Shown here in pieces: positions 34,561 through 48,200 of a DNA stretch of 64,000 bases. Source of the stretch: Rostratula benghalensis (lineage: Eukaryota; Chordata; Aves; Charadriiformes; Rostratulidae); contig VXAI01000019.1 in assembly GCA_013399305.1 (NCBI GenBank), forward strand, positions 2,927,279 through 2,991,278. Direction: 5' to 3'. The notes below the pieces were generated by a model. It was not told the DNA's origin and ran no database searches. It saw only the letters and a list, made by a program, of their open reading frames with translations. Position 1 is the first letter of the stretch; every line of letters starts with the position of its first letter. Both the position numbers and the translations under genes were made by a program.

Positions 34561-35325
34561 TTTTATGATTTTTTAAAACCTGCAAAATACCTCTGGCTTA
34601 AGCCTGCCAATTTCTTTGAAGTTTCAATGCTTCCCAAAGCTAAACCCTGGTTTGTGTTTTTTCCTCATCTTATTAACTCAGCATTTTAAAGTGTTTAAAG
34701 ATCTTTTTAGGCATTTCATTAGTATTACTGCTTTCTGACAATGCTCATATTAACATAGTGATATAGTTCAGACAAGCTCTGCAGAATGTAAGACCAGGGA
34801 TGTCCAGAAAAAAAATCAAACTGGAAGGTCATTTTGAAAATAGTAGAAGTATGCAGCAGCCAATATTTCTTACTATTCTCCAAAACAATGCTCTTTTGTT
34901 TAGAGGGCACAAAGCTGTATGTGCTCCATACCAGAATTAAGGTTAATTGATTGTCCTAGGTTTGCTGAAATTTGGGAAGGAGAATGGGATTTCTTAAGTG
35001 CCAAGAAGTGATTGGTAAGGACATAGAAAAACCTGAAACAGTTCAATGCCTCAGGCTGTACATTCTCACCGACATGCTGATGTGCCCTTACTTCTACTCT
35101 TCCCACTTGTCTGTATAAAAACCAAACATTATGTTTCTACAGAGCCTTGCAGCTATTTTCTTCCATTCGCTGAAAACAATTCAATTACAGTAAATTTCAT
35201 GGGGTTTTTTCCCTCTCCACCAGCACATAGGCTAGATGAGGCAGCACATAACTATTTGCCTAAGTTTTCAAAATCTAGACTTCATTAATTTCAAAAACAG
35301 GCAGGGTTATAACAACCTAACCTGA
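34561..35325. other. Unique non-coding stretch
   Basis: No gene or repeat is recognised. Confidence 0.6.
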
Positions 35326-35340
35326 TTTTTTTTTTTTTTT
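35326..35340. repeat. Poly(T) tract, 15 bases
   Basis: Fifteen T followed by CAG. It resembles an acceptor tract, but no donor-bounded exon follows. Confidence 0.9.
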
Positions 35341-35600
35341 CAGAGCACTGGTGATCTCATTGCCAATTTCATCCAATAATTCATTGTAAAGGGTGACTGA
35401 CAGAGTAAAAAGTCCCCTACTGAAATCATGATTGCCTACCACCTAATCGCTTGCAACTTCTTTCTGCCACCAGTCTCAACAATTCATAACTGCCATGGTG
35501 ACAATGGCAATACATACTGCGTATAAACCATTTATCATGGCCTTATGAACCATGGCTTAGGAATCATTAATATTTTCCAAGACCTGTGCTGCTAAAACTT
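35341..35600. promoter_or_regulatory. Candidate conserved non-coding element
   Basis: Complex sequence with GCCATGGTGACAATGGC (near 35493), which combines a SOX-type ACAATGG and a partial RFX-like half-site. CATTTATCATGGCC and GGAATCATTAATATT follow. Inference from texture. Confidence 0.2.
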
Positions 35601-37429
35601 GAAATATCATATATGTTTTCTGTTCAGATTTGTTTACTAAAACTGAGGAATTTGGTGCTGATATTTTCAGAAATAGGAGACTACACATGACAAAACCAAG
35701 ACAGCCTACTTCACTTCCCATGAAAAGTAAAAGCAGCTGGTTATGCAGTATTTTGAAGTAAATATTATCCTCAAAATCTCAGTGGTGCTGTAAGTTCACA
35801 GGGTGTCAGTGTGAATTAGAGGAAAGTCCAAAACATCAGAACAAAGGGAACAATATATTTTTTGTACATTTTCATGAAAAATAAAATGAATTTATTCTAG
35901 AATTTACCTTTGAAAAATATGAAATCATACCTGGAGGACTATAACACCAAATAAAAGTGAAACAGAAATATAAAAGGTTGTATTAATAGAATTATTTATC
36001 TTGATATTCACAAACACTATAATTTTTCATCTTTGCTACTTTATTTCTTCATTATTGGGACATAATCTTTGGGGACTTTTTAGTGAAATATGATGTATGA
36101 GCTCTTTTTATGAGTTTCATACCAAATTTGTAGTGAAACTTTTATTTTGCCACATAGATATACAATTATTATTAGTCATAATAAAACTGAACAAAATAAA
36201 TTGATATGGTTTTCAAAGATTTCTGTACATATTCTACTAGAAGTTAAGATCAATTAACAAATTGTTTCAATAATGTATTACCTTTCTGGACATAAGTCCA
36301 TGTAAGCATTAAGTATAGATTTTTTTTTCCCTATATGATTAAAAAAAGTAATGAAGCATGTGATTTTATTTAAATTCTGTAGGAGAGAAATACTGTGTTA
36401 TCTTCTTTTGTGAGCTGATCATGTCAAACTTCAAGATCAAATGATTTTATTCCAACAACTAATTGTTTCTAATGAACCACAGTTACTAATGATTTTATTA
36501 TTTCATAGCATGCATTTTGTTAAAATATTTACTTCATCAATCACACGCCACATAACTAATCAAATGTAATGGACCAACTTAATTCTGATTTAATTCCTTT
36601 GAAACAGAAGCTATACCATGAAGAATGATCTTTTAATGTAGGCTGGAAAGGCACCTCCTGACTCTTGAGTGTTCGTATCTTAGTTCTTCATAAAGTTGTC
36701 TTTTGTGTGTCTAAGGGGCCTGTGGCAGCCTCACCTCTGCTGGGCTACTGGATTTTGTAACTCCTAGCAAATATGACGGATTTTGGATGGAAATAATAGA
36801 ACTTTTTCACCTCTTCCTGCTTAATACCTTCCACAATTCCATGGTTTTAGTCTTGTGATTTTTGTACCAGCTATCTTCTTCGATTAAATAGTATCCTCCT
36901 AGTTCCTTGCAGAAGACCAGAGGGAATGGCTTTATGTGTATGGCACTCAAACCAAGTGTTAGGTTAATCACAGGTAGATGTTGTACTAGCTCTAAGTAAG
37001 ACTATGACCTTCACGTCACCTATTCCAAATTTAATTTAGAATAAATGAACGTTCCTCTTGGCAGTAACTCTGTCCTGAGCCCCAAACAGTTAACTTCAAT
37101 TGATGCTTTTGAAAGAAAGGTTGAAGCTAAAGACTCAAGAGAGCAATGTTATAAATTTGTGTATGTTGTTTATTTTTAAAGTGGCTGCAGGGCACTGGTT
37201 ACCTGAGAAAACTGAGCTTCCTCAGTTATTTCAGGAGTTGACCAGATTACTAAATAAGAATTATATAACTAGGCTATTCTTACCTGGAAAGCAGATTTGA
37301 ATAAAATACAGATTTCATAATAGTAAAAAGGATGAGGGTGGTGGTGGTGTGATAGTTCAGCTGTTTCCTATTAAATAATGGAAACAAAGACCAGCAAGCA
37401 TCCCTGATTTGTTTCTTCTGTTTCATATA
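35601..37429. other. Unique AT-rich non-coding stretch
   Basis: No gene is recognised. 36400-36600 again shows clustered ATTA cores. A short (GGT)n patch lies near 37337-37349. Confidence 0.6.
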
Positions 37430-37611
37430 ATCACAGAATCTGGTTGGAAGGAACCTTTAAGACCATTGAGTCCAGCCATCAACCTAACACTGCCAAAACC
37501 ACCACTAAACCATGTCCCTCAGCATCATGCCTACCTGTCTTTTAAATACCTCCAGGGATGGTAATTCCACCACTTCCCTGAGCAGTCACTTCCAACCTAT
37601 GATAATCCTTT
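37430..37611 (-). mobile_element. CR1 LINE, 3' end fragment, inverted, old
   Basis: The plus strand reads as CR1 reverse complement: 'tcacagaatctggttggaag', 'gaacctttaagaccattgag', 'tccagccatcaacctaacac', 'taaaccatgtccctcag' and 'ccagggatggtaattccacc'. The tail keeps only one recognisable tail unit and the body is diverged, so this is probably one of the older insertions. Confidence 0.92.
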
Positions 37612-40530
37612 AAAACTAATCACACAGAGGACATATTCTCCTGCTCCTCCACGTTACTTAAAATACACATCACTAAATCAGACAAGGGGTTTGTGGTTGA
37701 GCAGGCAATATTTGAACCCCCACAGTTTAGAAGTGCTCTTTTGTCCATTTGCTCTGGGCACAACTCCATTTCAGAATTCTTTTTTTTTTTTTTTCATTTG
37801 GATTACAAGATAGCCATGTAATTTGAAATTACATGTGATGCAAACTAAATGGAATCTGATTAAATATGAAGAACATGAGTTCAGCTAAGGAGCAGTAATA
37901 GTGAGAAAACTAAAGCTGAAGTGGAAACCCAGGAGGCATAAACTGAAAATCATGGTGTGTACCTGCAAGTCTGCCCACCACAATGAGATGAAAATTGCCT
38001 GATAAAAGTTTTTGAACATGTGAGACAATGTCCTGAGTATATCTGAGTAAAATAATAACAAATGAAAAATAATGCACGCACATGCTCCTCCATACCTAGC
38101 CTGTCTTTCTTCTCTGCCTGCTTCAGCACAGCCTGAATTTTGTCTACCTGCTCTTCCTGACAGTCTTTGTCTTTCCTCTCTGTTACTTTATAGTATATCC
38201 TAATATTTTCATATTTTCACTCTTCAAGTGTAATTATTCAAACTGTTATTTCTAATACTTTCTCAGCAATTCCACGGCAGAAAAGGAAAATTAATATCTA
38301 AGAGTAGCTGCATACTTACATACAGATATTGCTGATCCATGAAAAGGGTAAACAAACAACTTTATTACTGCTTTGCACAAAGGTTTTAGTATAGGTACAG
38401 TCAATTTTTTGTTATTAGCACATTCTGAACATTTTGCACCTAACCAGCTGTATTTATTTCTTTGGAATTAAAAGTTAAGCAGAAAAACAATCTATGTCAA
38501 TGTAGACTGATGCAGAACAGAGAAAATCATTACTAGAATTACAGTGTAAGTCACTTGCAGAGGTCTTTTGTCATCCTTATGGACTGGATTTTTTCTCCTT
38601 TGTCTCTCAGAGAGGAGAAGAAACTAATGTACATTCCTATTTTATATAGCCTGCTGAAACGATCGGAGCCAATTGCTTTATTTTGTTGTTTTCCAGTCAG
38701 GAAATATCAATCCCAATTTGATGATTTTTTGTTAGAATATCTGAGCATGTGATTATGTATACAATGTTCTGGATCTAATGAAGCTCATTCAGTGCTTTAG
38801 AGAGCAATTATTCACTCCTTGATTGGCACATAACCATCTTGAGTAGAAAATCTGAAGCATCATTAGATGATTTCCCAAAATTATGCACTTAAATTTAGCT
38901 CTGCTGTGGTTATTCTGTACCATATGAATAATTGCTGTATGTGCCAATGAGCATTTTGGATGCACTTATCCAAATAATGTAGGCTCCTTCTAGGCTTCTA
39001 TGCTATGAAGCAACCTCCTGGTAAGTACTGGCAGAACTATTCTTTTGCTACTTCTCCATCTTTACTGTGTTTCTTCACACAGATTAGCTTTCACAGTCTG
39101 CAAGGGAGACGAGGATGCAGACCTTTTGTTTCTGAAGAACTTCACAAAATCAAATATTACCCTAGTGGGGAAAACCCATCAAGCCCTCCCTGCTTAGCCA
39201 GTAATGAATGCCAGAGCACAAATTCCTATCTCACAAATGGCATGAAAAATGTGTAGCACTGGGCAGATTTCTTCTATGACCACCTTTGTCACTTGAAAGC
39301 TATCATTAGGAGAGACAGATTGATCACTCCTGCTCATGCTCTACCATTGCACAATTAGATTACATTCCTCAGCTTTAATTATTACGGAAGAGTTCATGGA
39401 ATGATCAAGCCCATTAGAGAAGCCAAGTAAAAGGTTTCAAGTACGTTGACAAAGGTCTCCTTTATCAACATTAAAGGATGACTTTTACCTGAAATTTATG
39501 CCACGAGTTTCTAAACTGGTGGTCCTCAAGCACACCACGGTGAACCAGGTGAGACAAAACCAAAGCATGTGATCACTTGAAAAAGAGTGAGCAACATTGC
39601 TTCTGTTCTACTGTAATGAATCCATCCAAATATGTTGTTCATCAGGATTCCAGAGCTGAATTTCAGAAGATATTGGCGTAATTAGAATTAAAAAAACCCA
39701 CCCATGGTAATATAATATTGTTCTTACTGATACTGCTCAGAAATCCTGTCTGGAAAGAACTAGGCTCTGTTATTTACTTCCTTGGTATCTAGGGAAAAAA
39801 CTTATGTTTTCCCACAAAAACAATGCTCTTAACAAAAGAGATAAATATTGCTAGACAATCTCTATAATGTGAAGCCATGCCATGAAAAGATGGTGTGGCC
39901 CTAATTTAGATCAATTAAAGGAACAGAATGAACAAAGCATATTAGAGCCCAGGGGAAATCTAGTAGTGTCTGAAGAGGGTTTATGTGTTGATTTTAATCT
40001 ACGTGAGATTAAAACATACATTGTTTTTACCAGTCTAAATTCCTGTCAGTTTTACAGAATCCTGTCTTTTATTGCCTAGGGACCTTTAGTATCTTGTCAT
40101 CTTTTACCACCTTCTCTAGGAATTTGAAGAATTCCACTCAGATCATTGAAAACCTCCCCACCCCTTTCTTTTGATACCCTGCTCAGCATTATTGCCCTTG
40201 AATCATTTCACTGGAGAATAGAGCAGCAGGATCTGTCTTGACACGAAGGACACCTCGTTCTTACTGTGGACTTCCCCTAAAAATATTTTTCAGCCTCAGA
40301 TTCCCAGTAAATGTCCTTGCTGCTGGAAGATAAATCACACTTTTGTTCTTTGGATCAGTGTAATGGTCAGCTCAATGTCTCCTTCTGATAAAAATAAAAT
40401 TCTGCTTGATGTTGCTAAGGTTATGTTCCCTGATATCTCTTCCTCTTTCTCACCGTAGACATTTCCATCAGTCATTTTGTTTCCAGCTATTTCTAATTTA
40501 CAGTCACTTATCTGAGGCTCTCGCCATGTC
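37612..40530. other. Unique non-coding stretch, about 2.9 kb
   Basis: No gene is recognised. A T run lies near 37779-37794. Frames of 65-83 codons at 38555, 39005 and 39882 lack domains. Confidence 0.6.
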
Positions 40531-40557
40531 CTTCTTTCCTTCTTTCTTTCTTTCCTC
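40531..40557. repeat. (CTTT)n short microsatellite
   Basis: CCTTCTTTCTTTCTTTCTTT ending in CCTCAG. It abuts the GC-rich island that follows. Confidence 0.85.
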
Positions 40558-40558
40558 A

Positions 40559-40870
40559 GGGTTCTGAGAGCACCACTGGCCCTCAGTGGCCTTAACCAGA
40601 CTCCCTGGGGCTATGAAATGCCCACGGTCCCAGACCACATCTCAGCCCACCCTGGGGCCCTCAGTCCCTGCACCAGGGATACTGTGGGAGTGCTGCTGGC
40701 CTCCATCACTGTCTCTGTCTGCCTCCTGCACAGACCTCTGTTCTGCACTGTGGGTAGCTTGTCTCCTGGCTGGACCACTTCTAATGTTTGCTAGAGCTTG
40801 TCTTCAGCCAACCCTCCCCACCCCTTTTGTGTCTGACCTAGCTCCCTGGGTGAATTCTGGCTGCCTTTAG
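40559..40870. other. GC-rich island of unknown origin
   Basis: About 310 bases much richer in G+C than anything around them, dominated by CCC/CTG/CAG words and with sharp edges. The left edge is the CTTT microsatellite and a CCTCAG. It contains an inverted pair CCACTG/CAGTGG near 40574. A 94-codon plus-strand frame runs to 40870, but its translation (rich in Pro, Leu, Ser and Cys) matches no family I know. It could be a fragment of a dispersed element such as an LTR, captured foreign sequence or an exon. I lean to a mobile-element fragment, weakly. Confidence 0.4.
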
Positions 40871-43800
40871 CAAATATCATTGGTAGAGGTGACCAAAAAC
40901 AGAAAAACAAAAAGGTTCATTTTCAACAAGGGCTTAGGGGATAACATCTTCACTGTGTTTTTTTTCATAAATGTTTGTAAGATCATTTATGCTTCTATGC
41001 TGATCTTTTGCTTTGAAAAGGAAAGATCTACTTACCTACTACCTCTCTTCTTTGCTGATCGTAGGTGCTCTTGAGTGACAAAGTTGATACCTGCATTGCT
41101 TTGTCTGTTATTAGGGATTAGTAGTAACAAGTTCACCAGGAATCACTGAGCTTTAATGCCCACTCACCTGAGGTAACTCTGGCCTCGTTATTATATAAAC
41201 CCCATTTAGACTCCATTAACTTAGGCAAATATATTCATTATTTATTGTAGTTCTGACAAGACTGACCGAAGCTGCTTCTTTCCCTCAAATGCTGAAGTCC
41301 TTTCTATTTGACACTTTCTGTGATTTCTCAACTAGTTAGTTGTAATTAAGCTCTTTGTCATAAGTGGTGTTGTTTTCACACATTTCCTTAGCCATTTCTT
41401 TACTCTCTAAGGAATGATAAAATGTTTTCAATGTTGTTTTTAACCGAATTAATTTTGTTGCCTGTATTTGCAAGAATTTGTCATCTAATGGAGTTTAGAC
41501 AGAATGTTGAGTCTAGGGGGGTGAACAGATACAAATTATTAAAGCTCCAATAGACATATGATTAAAAAGATTTTACCATCATGTAAGTATATATTTGTGT
41601 AATAAAAGAAACAAACACCAAAGCCTGTCATTCAGGGAAAGGAAAAGAACAACTCCTGTAGAAGAGGGCTAAAGAACTAGCTGAATTAATTACTGCATTA
41701 GAGGCTTCTAGAACAAAAGCAAAGATGGAAAACAAGGTCCATCTTATAGTTTTAGACAGACAACATAATCTTGGTGCTGTTAAAAACAGTTAAAGTTTAA
41801 ATCATCTTCAGTGATGTAATTGAAAAAGGATTAAGGGAAAGAATAGTCATCTTTGTATGGTGAGAATAGGGTACAGATTCAATATTCAAGAACTAAATTT
41901 ATTTGGTTTTTTTTTTTTCCTTGACTCTAAATAAGGTTAGTAATTCTGCAAGGAGAAGGGACAAGATATTATCATACCTAGATGGAAACAAAACCAAGAG
42001 AGTTGCAGCTCTAGAACTACAAAAGACCTGGTGCACTACACTGAAGATGAATAGGAGCAGTTATAAGTCAATTTGAAGGCTAAGTAAGCACAGCGCCTGT
42101 AGTTCTGAAAGGAGATTGCAGATACATCAGTTTATATGGTGATTATGCAGAGCTTTAAACATTTTTTTGAAAGAATTATTACTAGGAAAGTTAATATAAA
42201 ATCAGAGATGCTACAGCTGTGATTTACTAAAATTCAAATTAACTTTTTATACTTTTATATGAATTTTTGATAAAAATGCAGAGTCTTTTTGTAAAGATAA
42301 AAAAGGAATTTCATAGATATAAGACACACTGCTACAGTGATTCATGCACTAATGCTTGTGAAATTACTCCTAAACTAGGAAAGATCTTCCTTAGTACCAG
42401 TGAAAGGTAGCTGGAATGAGTATCTAATCAGCCTGGGATAAAACATCCAGAAGCTGTTATTTAGTAAGATGCCATAGCTCAGCCAAGCTGCTTCTCATTA
42501 GGCATTGGACATAATACCAGACTAAAAATGTCTGTATAGTTCAGGAAAGAGAGAGAGACCAGTCTGGGTTTCAGATTTAGGCCCTTATTACTGATTACCA
42601 TGGTGAAGATAAAGAGGGCACAAAGTGTAATATCAGAATGGAATCAATTTACTTTTATTCTACATCGCTATTAAAATAACTATGAAGACGCCATTCAAAA
42701 AACAAGGCAGTGTGATGTACAAGACAATAGAGAATTAAGTCTGCTGATTTTCATTCTTGTCTAGTGGATCGTACCTAGGAGGTAGTTTGCTTTTAGCAAT
42801 ATTACAGAAAAAAATATCAAAAGGCAGGCTTTCTTTAGAAGCAGACATACCACACTGCAAATGATTTGGGATGCCACAAAAGCTACAAAATTCCAGTAAA
42901 AACAGCTCTTTAATTACTGTTTCTCAGTGTAGTTTTATTCTGCCTTTTCACCATTAACAGTAAGGCTTTTTTTTCTGGGGAGAAGTCTGCAGGGAGATCC
43001 AGATGTTCAGCAGTTTGAGAGTATAAATCGGAGAACTGATTTTTATTTTGTGCTAGTTAAGTATTTAAAGCTTTCAGATTACTTCTTTATTTTTTTTCTA
43101 TGTAATGGAAGAAATCCTACTTTTTCTTTTTTTCTTTTTTTTTTTTTTTAAGTTAGTGAAACCAGAAAAATGGGTTTGCATTTTCTCTTTATCCCTCAAC
43201 TTTGACACTGTCAGGACTGTGGCTAAACTGGCATAAACCAGAATGAATGCACTAACAGTGACCTAAAATGACTATCTCAATATCCTGATGTGACATGTCT
43301 TGATTCCAATAAAATAGTATATATATATTTTTTTTTTTTTTTTCACATTAGGCATAATGTATAATTAGGGTGCTTTGCACTGCAAAAGACACTGGATTCA
43401 AAGGCCTGGGATGATGATCCTGAGCTTCAAATCTGAGGTTGTTATCTCTACCCTCTTCGATATTAGTCCAAGATCTGGAAGTTAATCAGCCAAACACAGA
43501 CCTCAGCTAGCCAAGTAAAGCCTAATAAGAGTCATATGATGTTACACTTCAATTTAAGGGCATAGAAAATCACTAGATATTCTTTCCTCCTACCAACAAT
43601 CAAGTTATCAAGGATCTTCAACACATATAATGGCAGAAAATGATGTCATAAGGATAAAGATAGCATTTTGCTCTAACTACAGGAAACAATCATATGAAAG
43701 ACAATAAGTAATGATTTTCTAGGGTAAATAGTACCTTTTGGCTCTCCTCCATTGCCCCCATGCAGGGAAAATTACTGAATATAGAAACTGTGCCTTGCTC

Positions 43801-44034
43801 TCTGAGGCAGTCTGCACAAGAATAAATGTGCTGGTGGGACCTTGCCTCGCAGCTCGGGGTTTTACCTCCAACAGCTGTGAATTCAGTACCTCACAGTTCT
43901 TGCTGGGCTCTTATGGGACAATGAAGTCAATTTGATTTTGACTTTCTGTGGGAAATTAAATGTAGATCACATAGTATAAAAATACGTTTTCAGAGCAAAG
44001 TTGTTCAGGGAAACAATATCTAAAAGGCAGGGGT
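40871..44034. other. Unique non-coding stretch, about 3.2 kb
   Basis: No gene is recognised. T-rich tracts lie near 41909-41921 and 43124-43150, and an (AT)n-T17 tract at 43318-43343. Confidence 0.6.
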
Positions 44035-44341
44035 TGAGAGGATGGAACCAGAATCTTCACAGTGGTGCCCAGAAACTGTACAACAAGGCAAGGGGCAAAA
44101 TTGGACACAAAATTCCACCTCAACATGAGGAGGAACTTTTTTACTTTGAGGTTGCCAAAGCAATGGAATAGGCTGCCCAGAGAGGATGTGGAGTCTCCAT
44201 CTTTGGAGACATTCAAAACCTGTCTGGGTGTGCTCCTTTCCAGCCTGCTCTGGGTGACTCTGCTATGGCAGGGGGTGACCTTGGACTAGATGATCTCCAG
44301 ATGCCCCTTCCAGCCCCTACCAATCTGTCATGCTGTGATTT
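44035..44341 (+). mobile_element. CR1 LINE, 3' portion (second subfamily)
   Basis: Recognisable words in order: 'cttcacagtggtgcccagaa', 'caaggcaaggggcaaaattg', 'catgaggaggaactttttta', 'ggctgcccagagaggatgtg', 'gagtctccatctttggagac', 'ttggactagatgatctcc', and a decayed CTGTGATTTTGTGA tail. About 307 bases from the end of ORF2 into the 3' UTR. It shares diagnostic words with the copy at 1571-1730. A 75-codon plus-strand frame here is CR1 remnant. Confidence 0.95.
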
Positions 44342-45067
44342 TGTGAAACCTTTGTGTCTATAGAAAACTGTACATCTATAAGTGAGAAATAAAAATGGTA
44401 GTAATATCCTCCTGCATTGCTGTTCCACATTACCAGGAAGGAAACGGGCTCAGTGTGATCCTATCATTGAATTCTCCAAAAATCAAGAACAGTTCCTGTA
44501 GGCTGTCGTTCCTTACAAAATTGAAGGTCAAAATCCTGGTTTAAATGTCCCCTTTCCCTCATAACCTTTTTACTCATCTCATTGATTTGAAGGCAGTCAG
44601 TTAACTGGAGTAGCAAAGGAAAGACGAGGTGAGGAATTTGGTGGTGTATTTAGTACCACTGTTTTTCACCAGACGGTGTCTAATAACCATAAAAAATGAC
44701 TTACAGATTCCAGAAACAAGCAAAGGTTTGCTAAGCATCAGTTTTGGTCTTGATGTGGTTCGGTGTAACCTTCTTTTGCTTTGCAAGTCCCATGCATATA
44801 TCCTGGATCAAAATTTAAAAGCACTCTGCCTGTCAAATGTCTGTAACACTTCCTCGGCACACACACCAGGAAGGGTAGGTGGTCTTTTGATGAGAGTGGC
44901 TTTGCCAAATAGCCTTCTGTTCATAGCTCCACTGTCTCCTATTATCCCCTTCTCCCAGAATACGTCTGCTGCTACAACACTTTTTCTTTTTAGCTTTAAG
45001 ATTTTTTTCTGTTAGTTTTAATATGGTGGTGGTGAAGCTAGAACTAGCTGGATTTTCCATGACATAC

Positions 45068-45069
<2 letters not shown>
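44342..45069. other. Unique non-coding stretch
   Basis: No gene is recognised. The 128-codon plus-strand frame at 44629-45015 is the longest plus-strand frame in the window. It is rich in Leu, Ser and Phe, has no recognisable domain and ends near the microsatellite; I read it as chance. Confidence 0.55.
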
Positions 45070-45163
<94 letters not shown>

Positions 45164-45282
45164 NCTTTCTTCCTTTCTTCCTTTCTTCCTTTCTTCCTTT
45201 CTTTCCTTCCTTCCTTCCTTCCTTCCTTTCTTCCTTTCTTCCTTTCTTTCCTTCCTTCCTTCCTTCCTTCCTTCCTTTTTTC
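45070..45282. repeat. Long (CTTT)n/(CCTT)n microsatellite
   Basis: About 95 bases of pure CTTT, one ambiguous base (N at 45164), then mixed CTTTCTTC units, then two pure CCTT blocks. One strand is all pyrimidine, so it is prone to triplex formation and length variation. Repetitive Phe/Leu/Ser and Lys/Glu/Arg frames here are translated repeat, not proteins. Confidence 0.98.
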
Positions 45283-48200
45283 CCCACCTTTTTAAACTTT
45301 TCCCTCTTCCAACTTTTCTGATTATCTAACAGAAAATCTGACACTGCATCAGATTGTCTCAATTCTTTGAGAGTAATGAGAGTTATATGAAATAATCATA
45401 CATATGGAACATATACCAGAAAAGTAGAAAGAACCTGCTGCAACTTTACTTCAGTTGTGTTTAGTTTATAGGCTGGAATAGCAACCAGTGCATTATACAA
45501 AACAGTTTATACTACAAAAAGACAAACACCTTGGTCATAAAGTTTGTAAATTAAAAAAATATGCAGATATCCTACCCAGTGCCAGTATTGTTACAGCATT
45601 TAATGCATAAGATTTGTGCTAGTTATGGCAGTATTATTCATCACATAACCTTTTGATAATTAGATTAACTCATTGTTTATGCACAGATGTCTGTAGCTAT
45701 TTGCCTACATTTGTACTACCACTATCCTGTTGAGCATAAAGAATAGTATCCCAAAAACAAGGGCAAAAAACCCCCCCTCTCCTGCGAAAAATTAAACAGT
45801 TCCTTTTATTTCATGAGACACTCCTCGATAGATGATGTAGACAATATATTCTAGTTTAGTCACTCACCCCATACTTGCCCCTCTTTTTGTCTAAGGTCAG
45901 ACTTACTGCTTATAACAGCATTATCTATCCTGTGTTCATTGTTTTTATGGATTTCTTGAAACAATATAGGAATTGCAATGTAAGACTGAATAATATTTCA
46001 TGGCATCAGCACCTGAGCGCAGGAGTGAGTCCTACCCCAAAGGAAGGGAAAAGGGCAGCTCTTCAGCTTTCTTGAATCCTTGATGCATTTGACAAAATTC
46101 TGGGGTCTGTTTATTTGGAATTCTCTGGGTGTATGCAGTGATTGCTTACCTGGTTTCTGGCAGCTCACAAATATGCTACTGATGCCATCATTCCCAGAGA
46201 TGATTTGGAGGTCAGGGACAATTTTCAAATTGCCATTGACACAAAGAAACCATTGTTCTGAGTGAGGCATTGAACAGCTGACAGAAAATCTTTGATATTT
46301 TCATTGCACGTACGTCTCTAGCTAAATAAAGGGAGAATTTCAACAAACAACGTTTTCAAGGAGTATCAAAAAGCATGTATTCCCTTTTTGACCACCTTTA
46401 TGGAGATAGCTTATCATGCTTGTTTTACCAAAAATTTTTAATAAATAGTAATTTTCTTCCATTTCTTAGAGCTCCCATACTTTTCATAGTGTACTTTAAA
46501 GGATATACCTTTGGGTTCATTAAACAAGGAATCATAGAAATTGTTAAAAAAGATGTAAAAAGATGTGGAGAAGAATGTAGCCTACAGATTACATAAATTT
46601 GGAGTTTATTTGGTGAGACAAATCGTATAATGTGCCACTCACTGTGTTAAACTGTTCTAAATGTCTTTTTCTAATATGAATTTTCCTTATCCAGCAAAAT
46701 TATGTTTAAAAATATCTTGAACAATTTAGTATAATATTATCTTTTTTTGTTTCAGGCTTTGCATAGAAAGTGGACAATTTTATGAGCCAAGAAAGGTTTT
46801 ACATTCCAAAGGACCAAAGACAGAGTAGTATAAAGTCCATGAAGGTTGAGGATTTTTTTTTCTTTTTTTTTAAAGACACAGACACAAAGCATTGAGATTG
46901 TAATTTAATATTCCTATTATTAGGTTGAAATTAAAAAACCCCAAGTGCTGCAGGTGCCACTGCCCAGATCTGGAAGGTGGGGATTTTCAGCATTGTTTAA
47001 TATATTTAACAATATTAAGAAAATCATTGACTTTTAAGAGGATTTTCCCTCTTTCATGAAAACATCTAAAAATGCCACTTAGGACATCTGTATTTCCCAC
47101 CCAATAGATATATATTTGTTTTCTAAAGATTAAGAACATTTTCCCTAGTTTGTTCCTCATAATCCCCAAATCGCCAAATAAAAGAACCACTGCTTCATTT
47201 TTTGGGCAAAGTTCCATCAGGTTTGGGTAAGCATTCCACATTGATATTATATCTAGCATAGACTGTTGTACTCTACTTTTGTTCTAGAGAGTGTGATGCA
47301 CATATATTTGAAGTCAAATGCACATATCCTTTGTTTCTATGAGCTAAACTATCTTTAATATTAATTTATATTTCTGTTTTCCACAGGCTAAAAGCAATGA
47401 ATTACTGAAAGTGAGAATGGAAAGAGGATTATATCTCACAAAACTGTATATGATTACTTTATTTTATGCCCCAGAAATGGCTGTGGTATATGGGTATGTC
47501 CCTGGGCCAACTGTAAATTGTCTCCTGCACAGGCTAATTCACACTGAATAAGGGAAAACTTCTGAGCTGATATTATTAGAAATTTAGTTTTTAGTCTTGA
47601 AGGATATCAGGGACTATATAGTCTATGCATGAAATCTTTGAACTATTCAATTTTATTAGAAATACACCATTTATTTTAGATTAGCTGGAATTCTTTGTGC
47701 TTATTAAACTTGAGTATATTTATGTAATTCAGTGGTACTATTTTGTGACACTGTAGTGGAAGTAATTGAGCTACATTAGATGGGGTATTGCAATACTGCT
47801 TTTGGGATCTGTGATTGCCTAGATACCTCTACAAAGCATTGTATTGGCTGTTATAGCAGCCTACTGCAAAAGAAATATGACAGCAGTATGAAGAATGCTT
47901 CCTCTCATCGTCATCCTGAATTTGTGAATTTATAGAACAGTGAACTGGGTGGGAAAGGAAAAAGCATAGATATTAAAATGGTTTAAGAGACATCTGTATC
48001 ACAGGTTTGGAATGTCCCAATAAAACTGAATTTTACATTCAGAAATAGAGAATAAAAATATCACACATTTCCTTTAACTTAATTTTCAAAAGCTGCTGTA
48101 GGTGAGTATTTGGAACACCTACAATTCCCTTGCATGACTAAGCTACTTCAGTCAAGCAAAATCATGTTTAAATCCATTGCAATGGGTTTGTTAAATGAAA

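Noticed and set aside
35326..35400. T15-CAG resembling a splice acceptor
   Set aside because: No good donor or open frame follows within normal exon length, and poly(T) followed by CAG is common by chance.
44629..45015. 128-codon plus-strand ORF
   Set aside because: Leu/Ser/Phe-rich translation of pyrimidine-biased DNA, with no domain and no supporting context.
45018..45362. Lys/Glu/Arg-rich and Phe/Leu/Ser-rich ORFs over the microsatellite
   Set aside because: Direct translation of (CTTT)n/(CCTT)n; not proteins.
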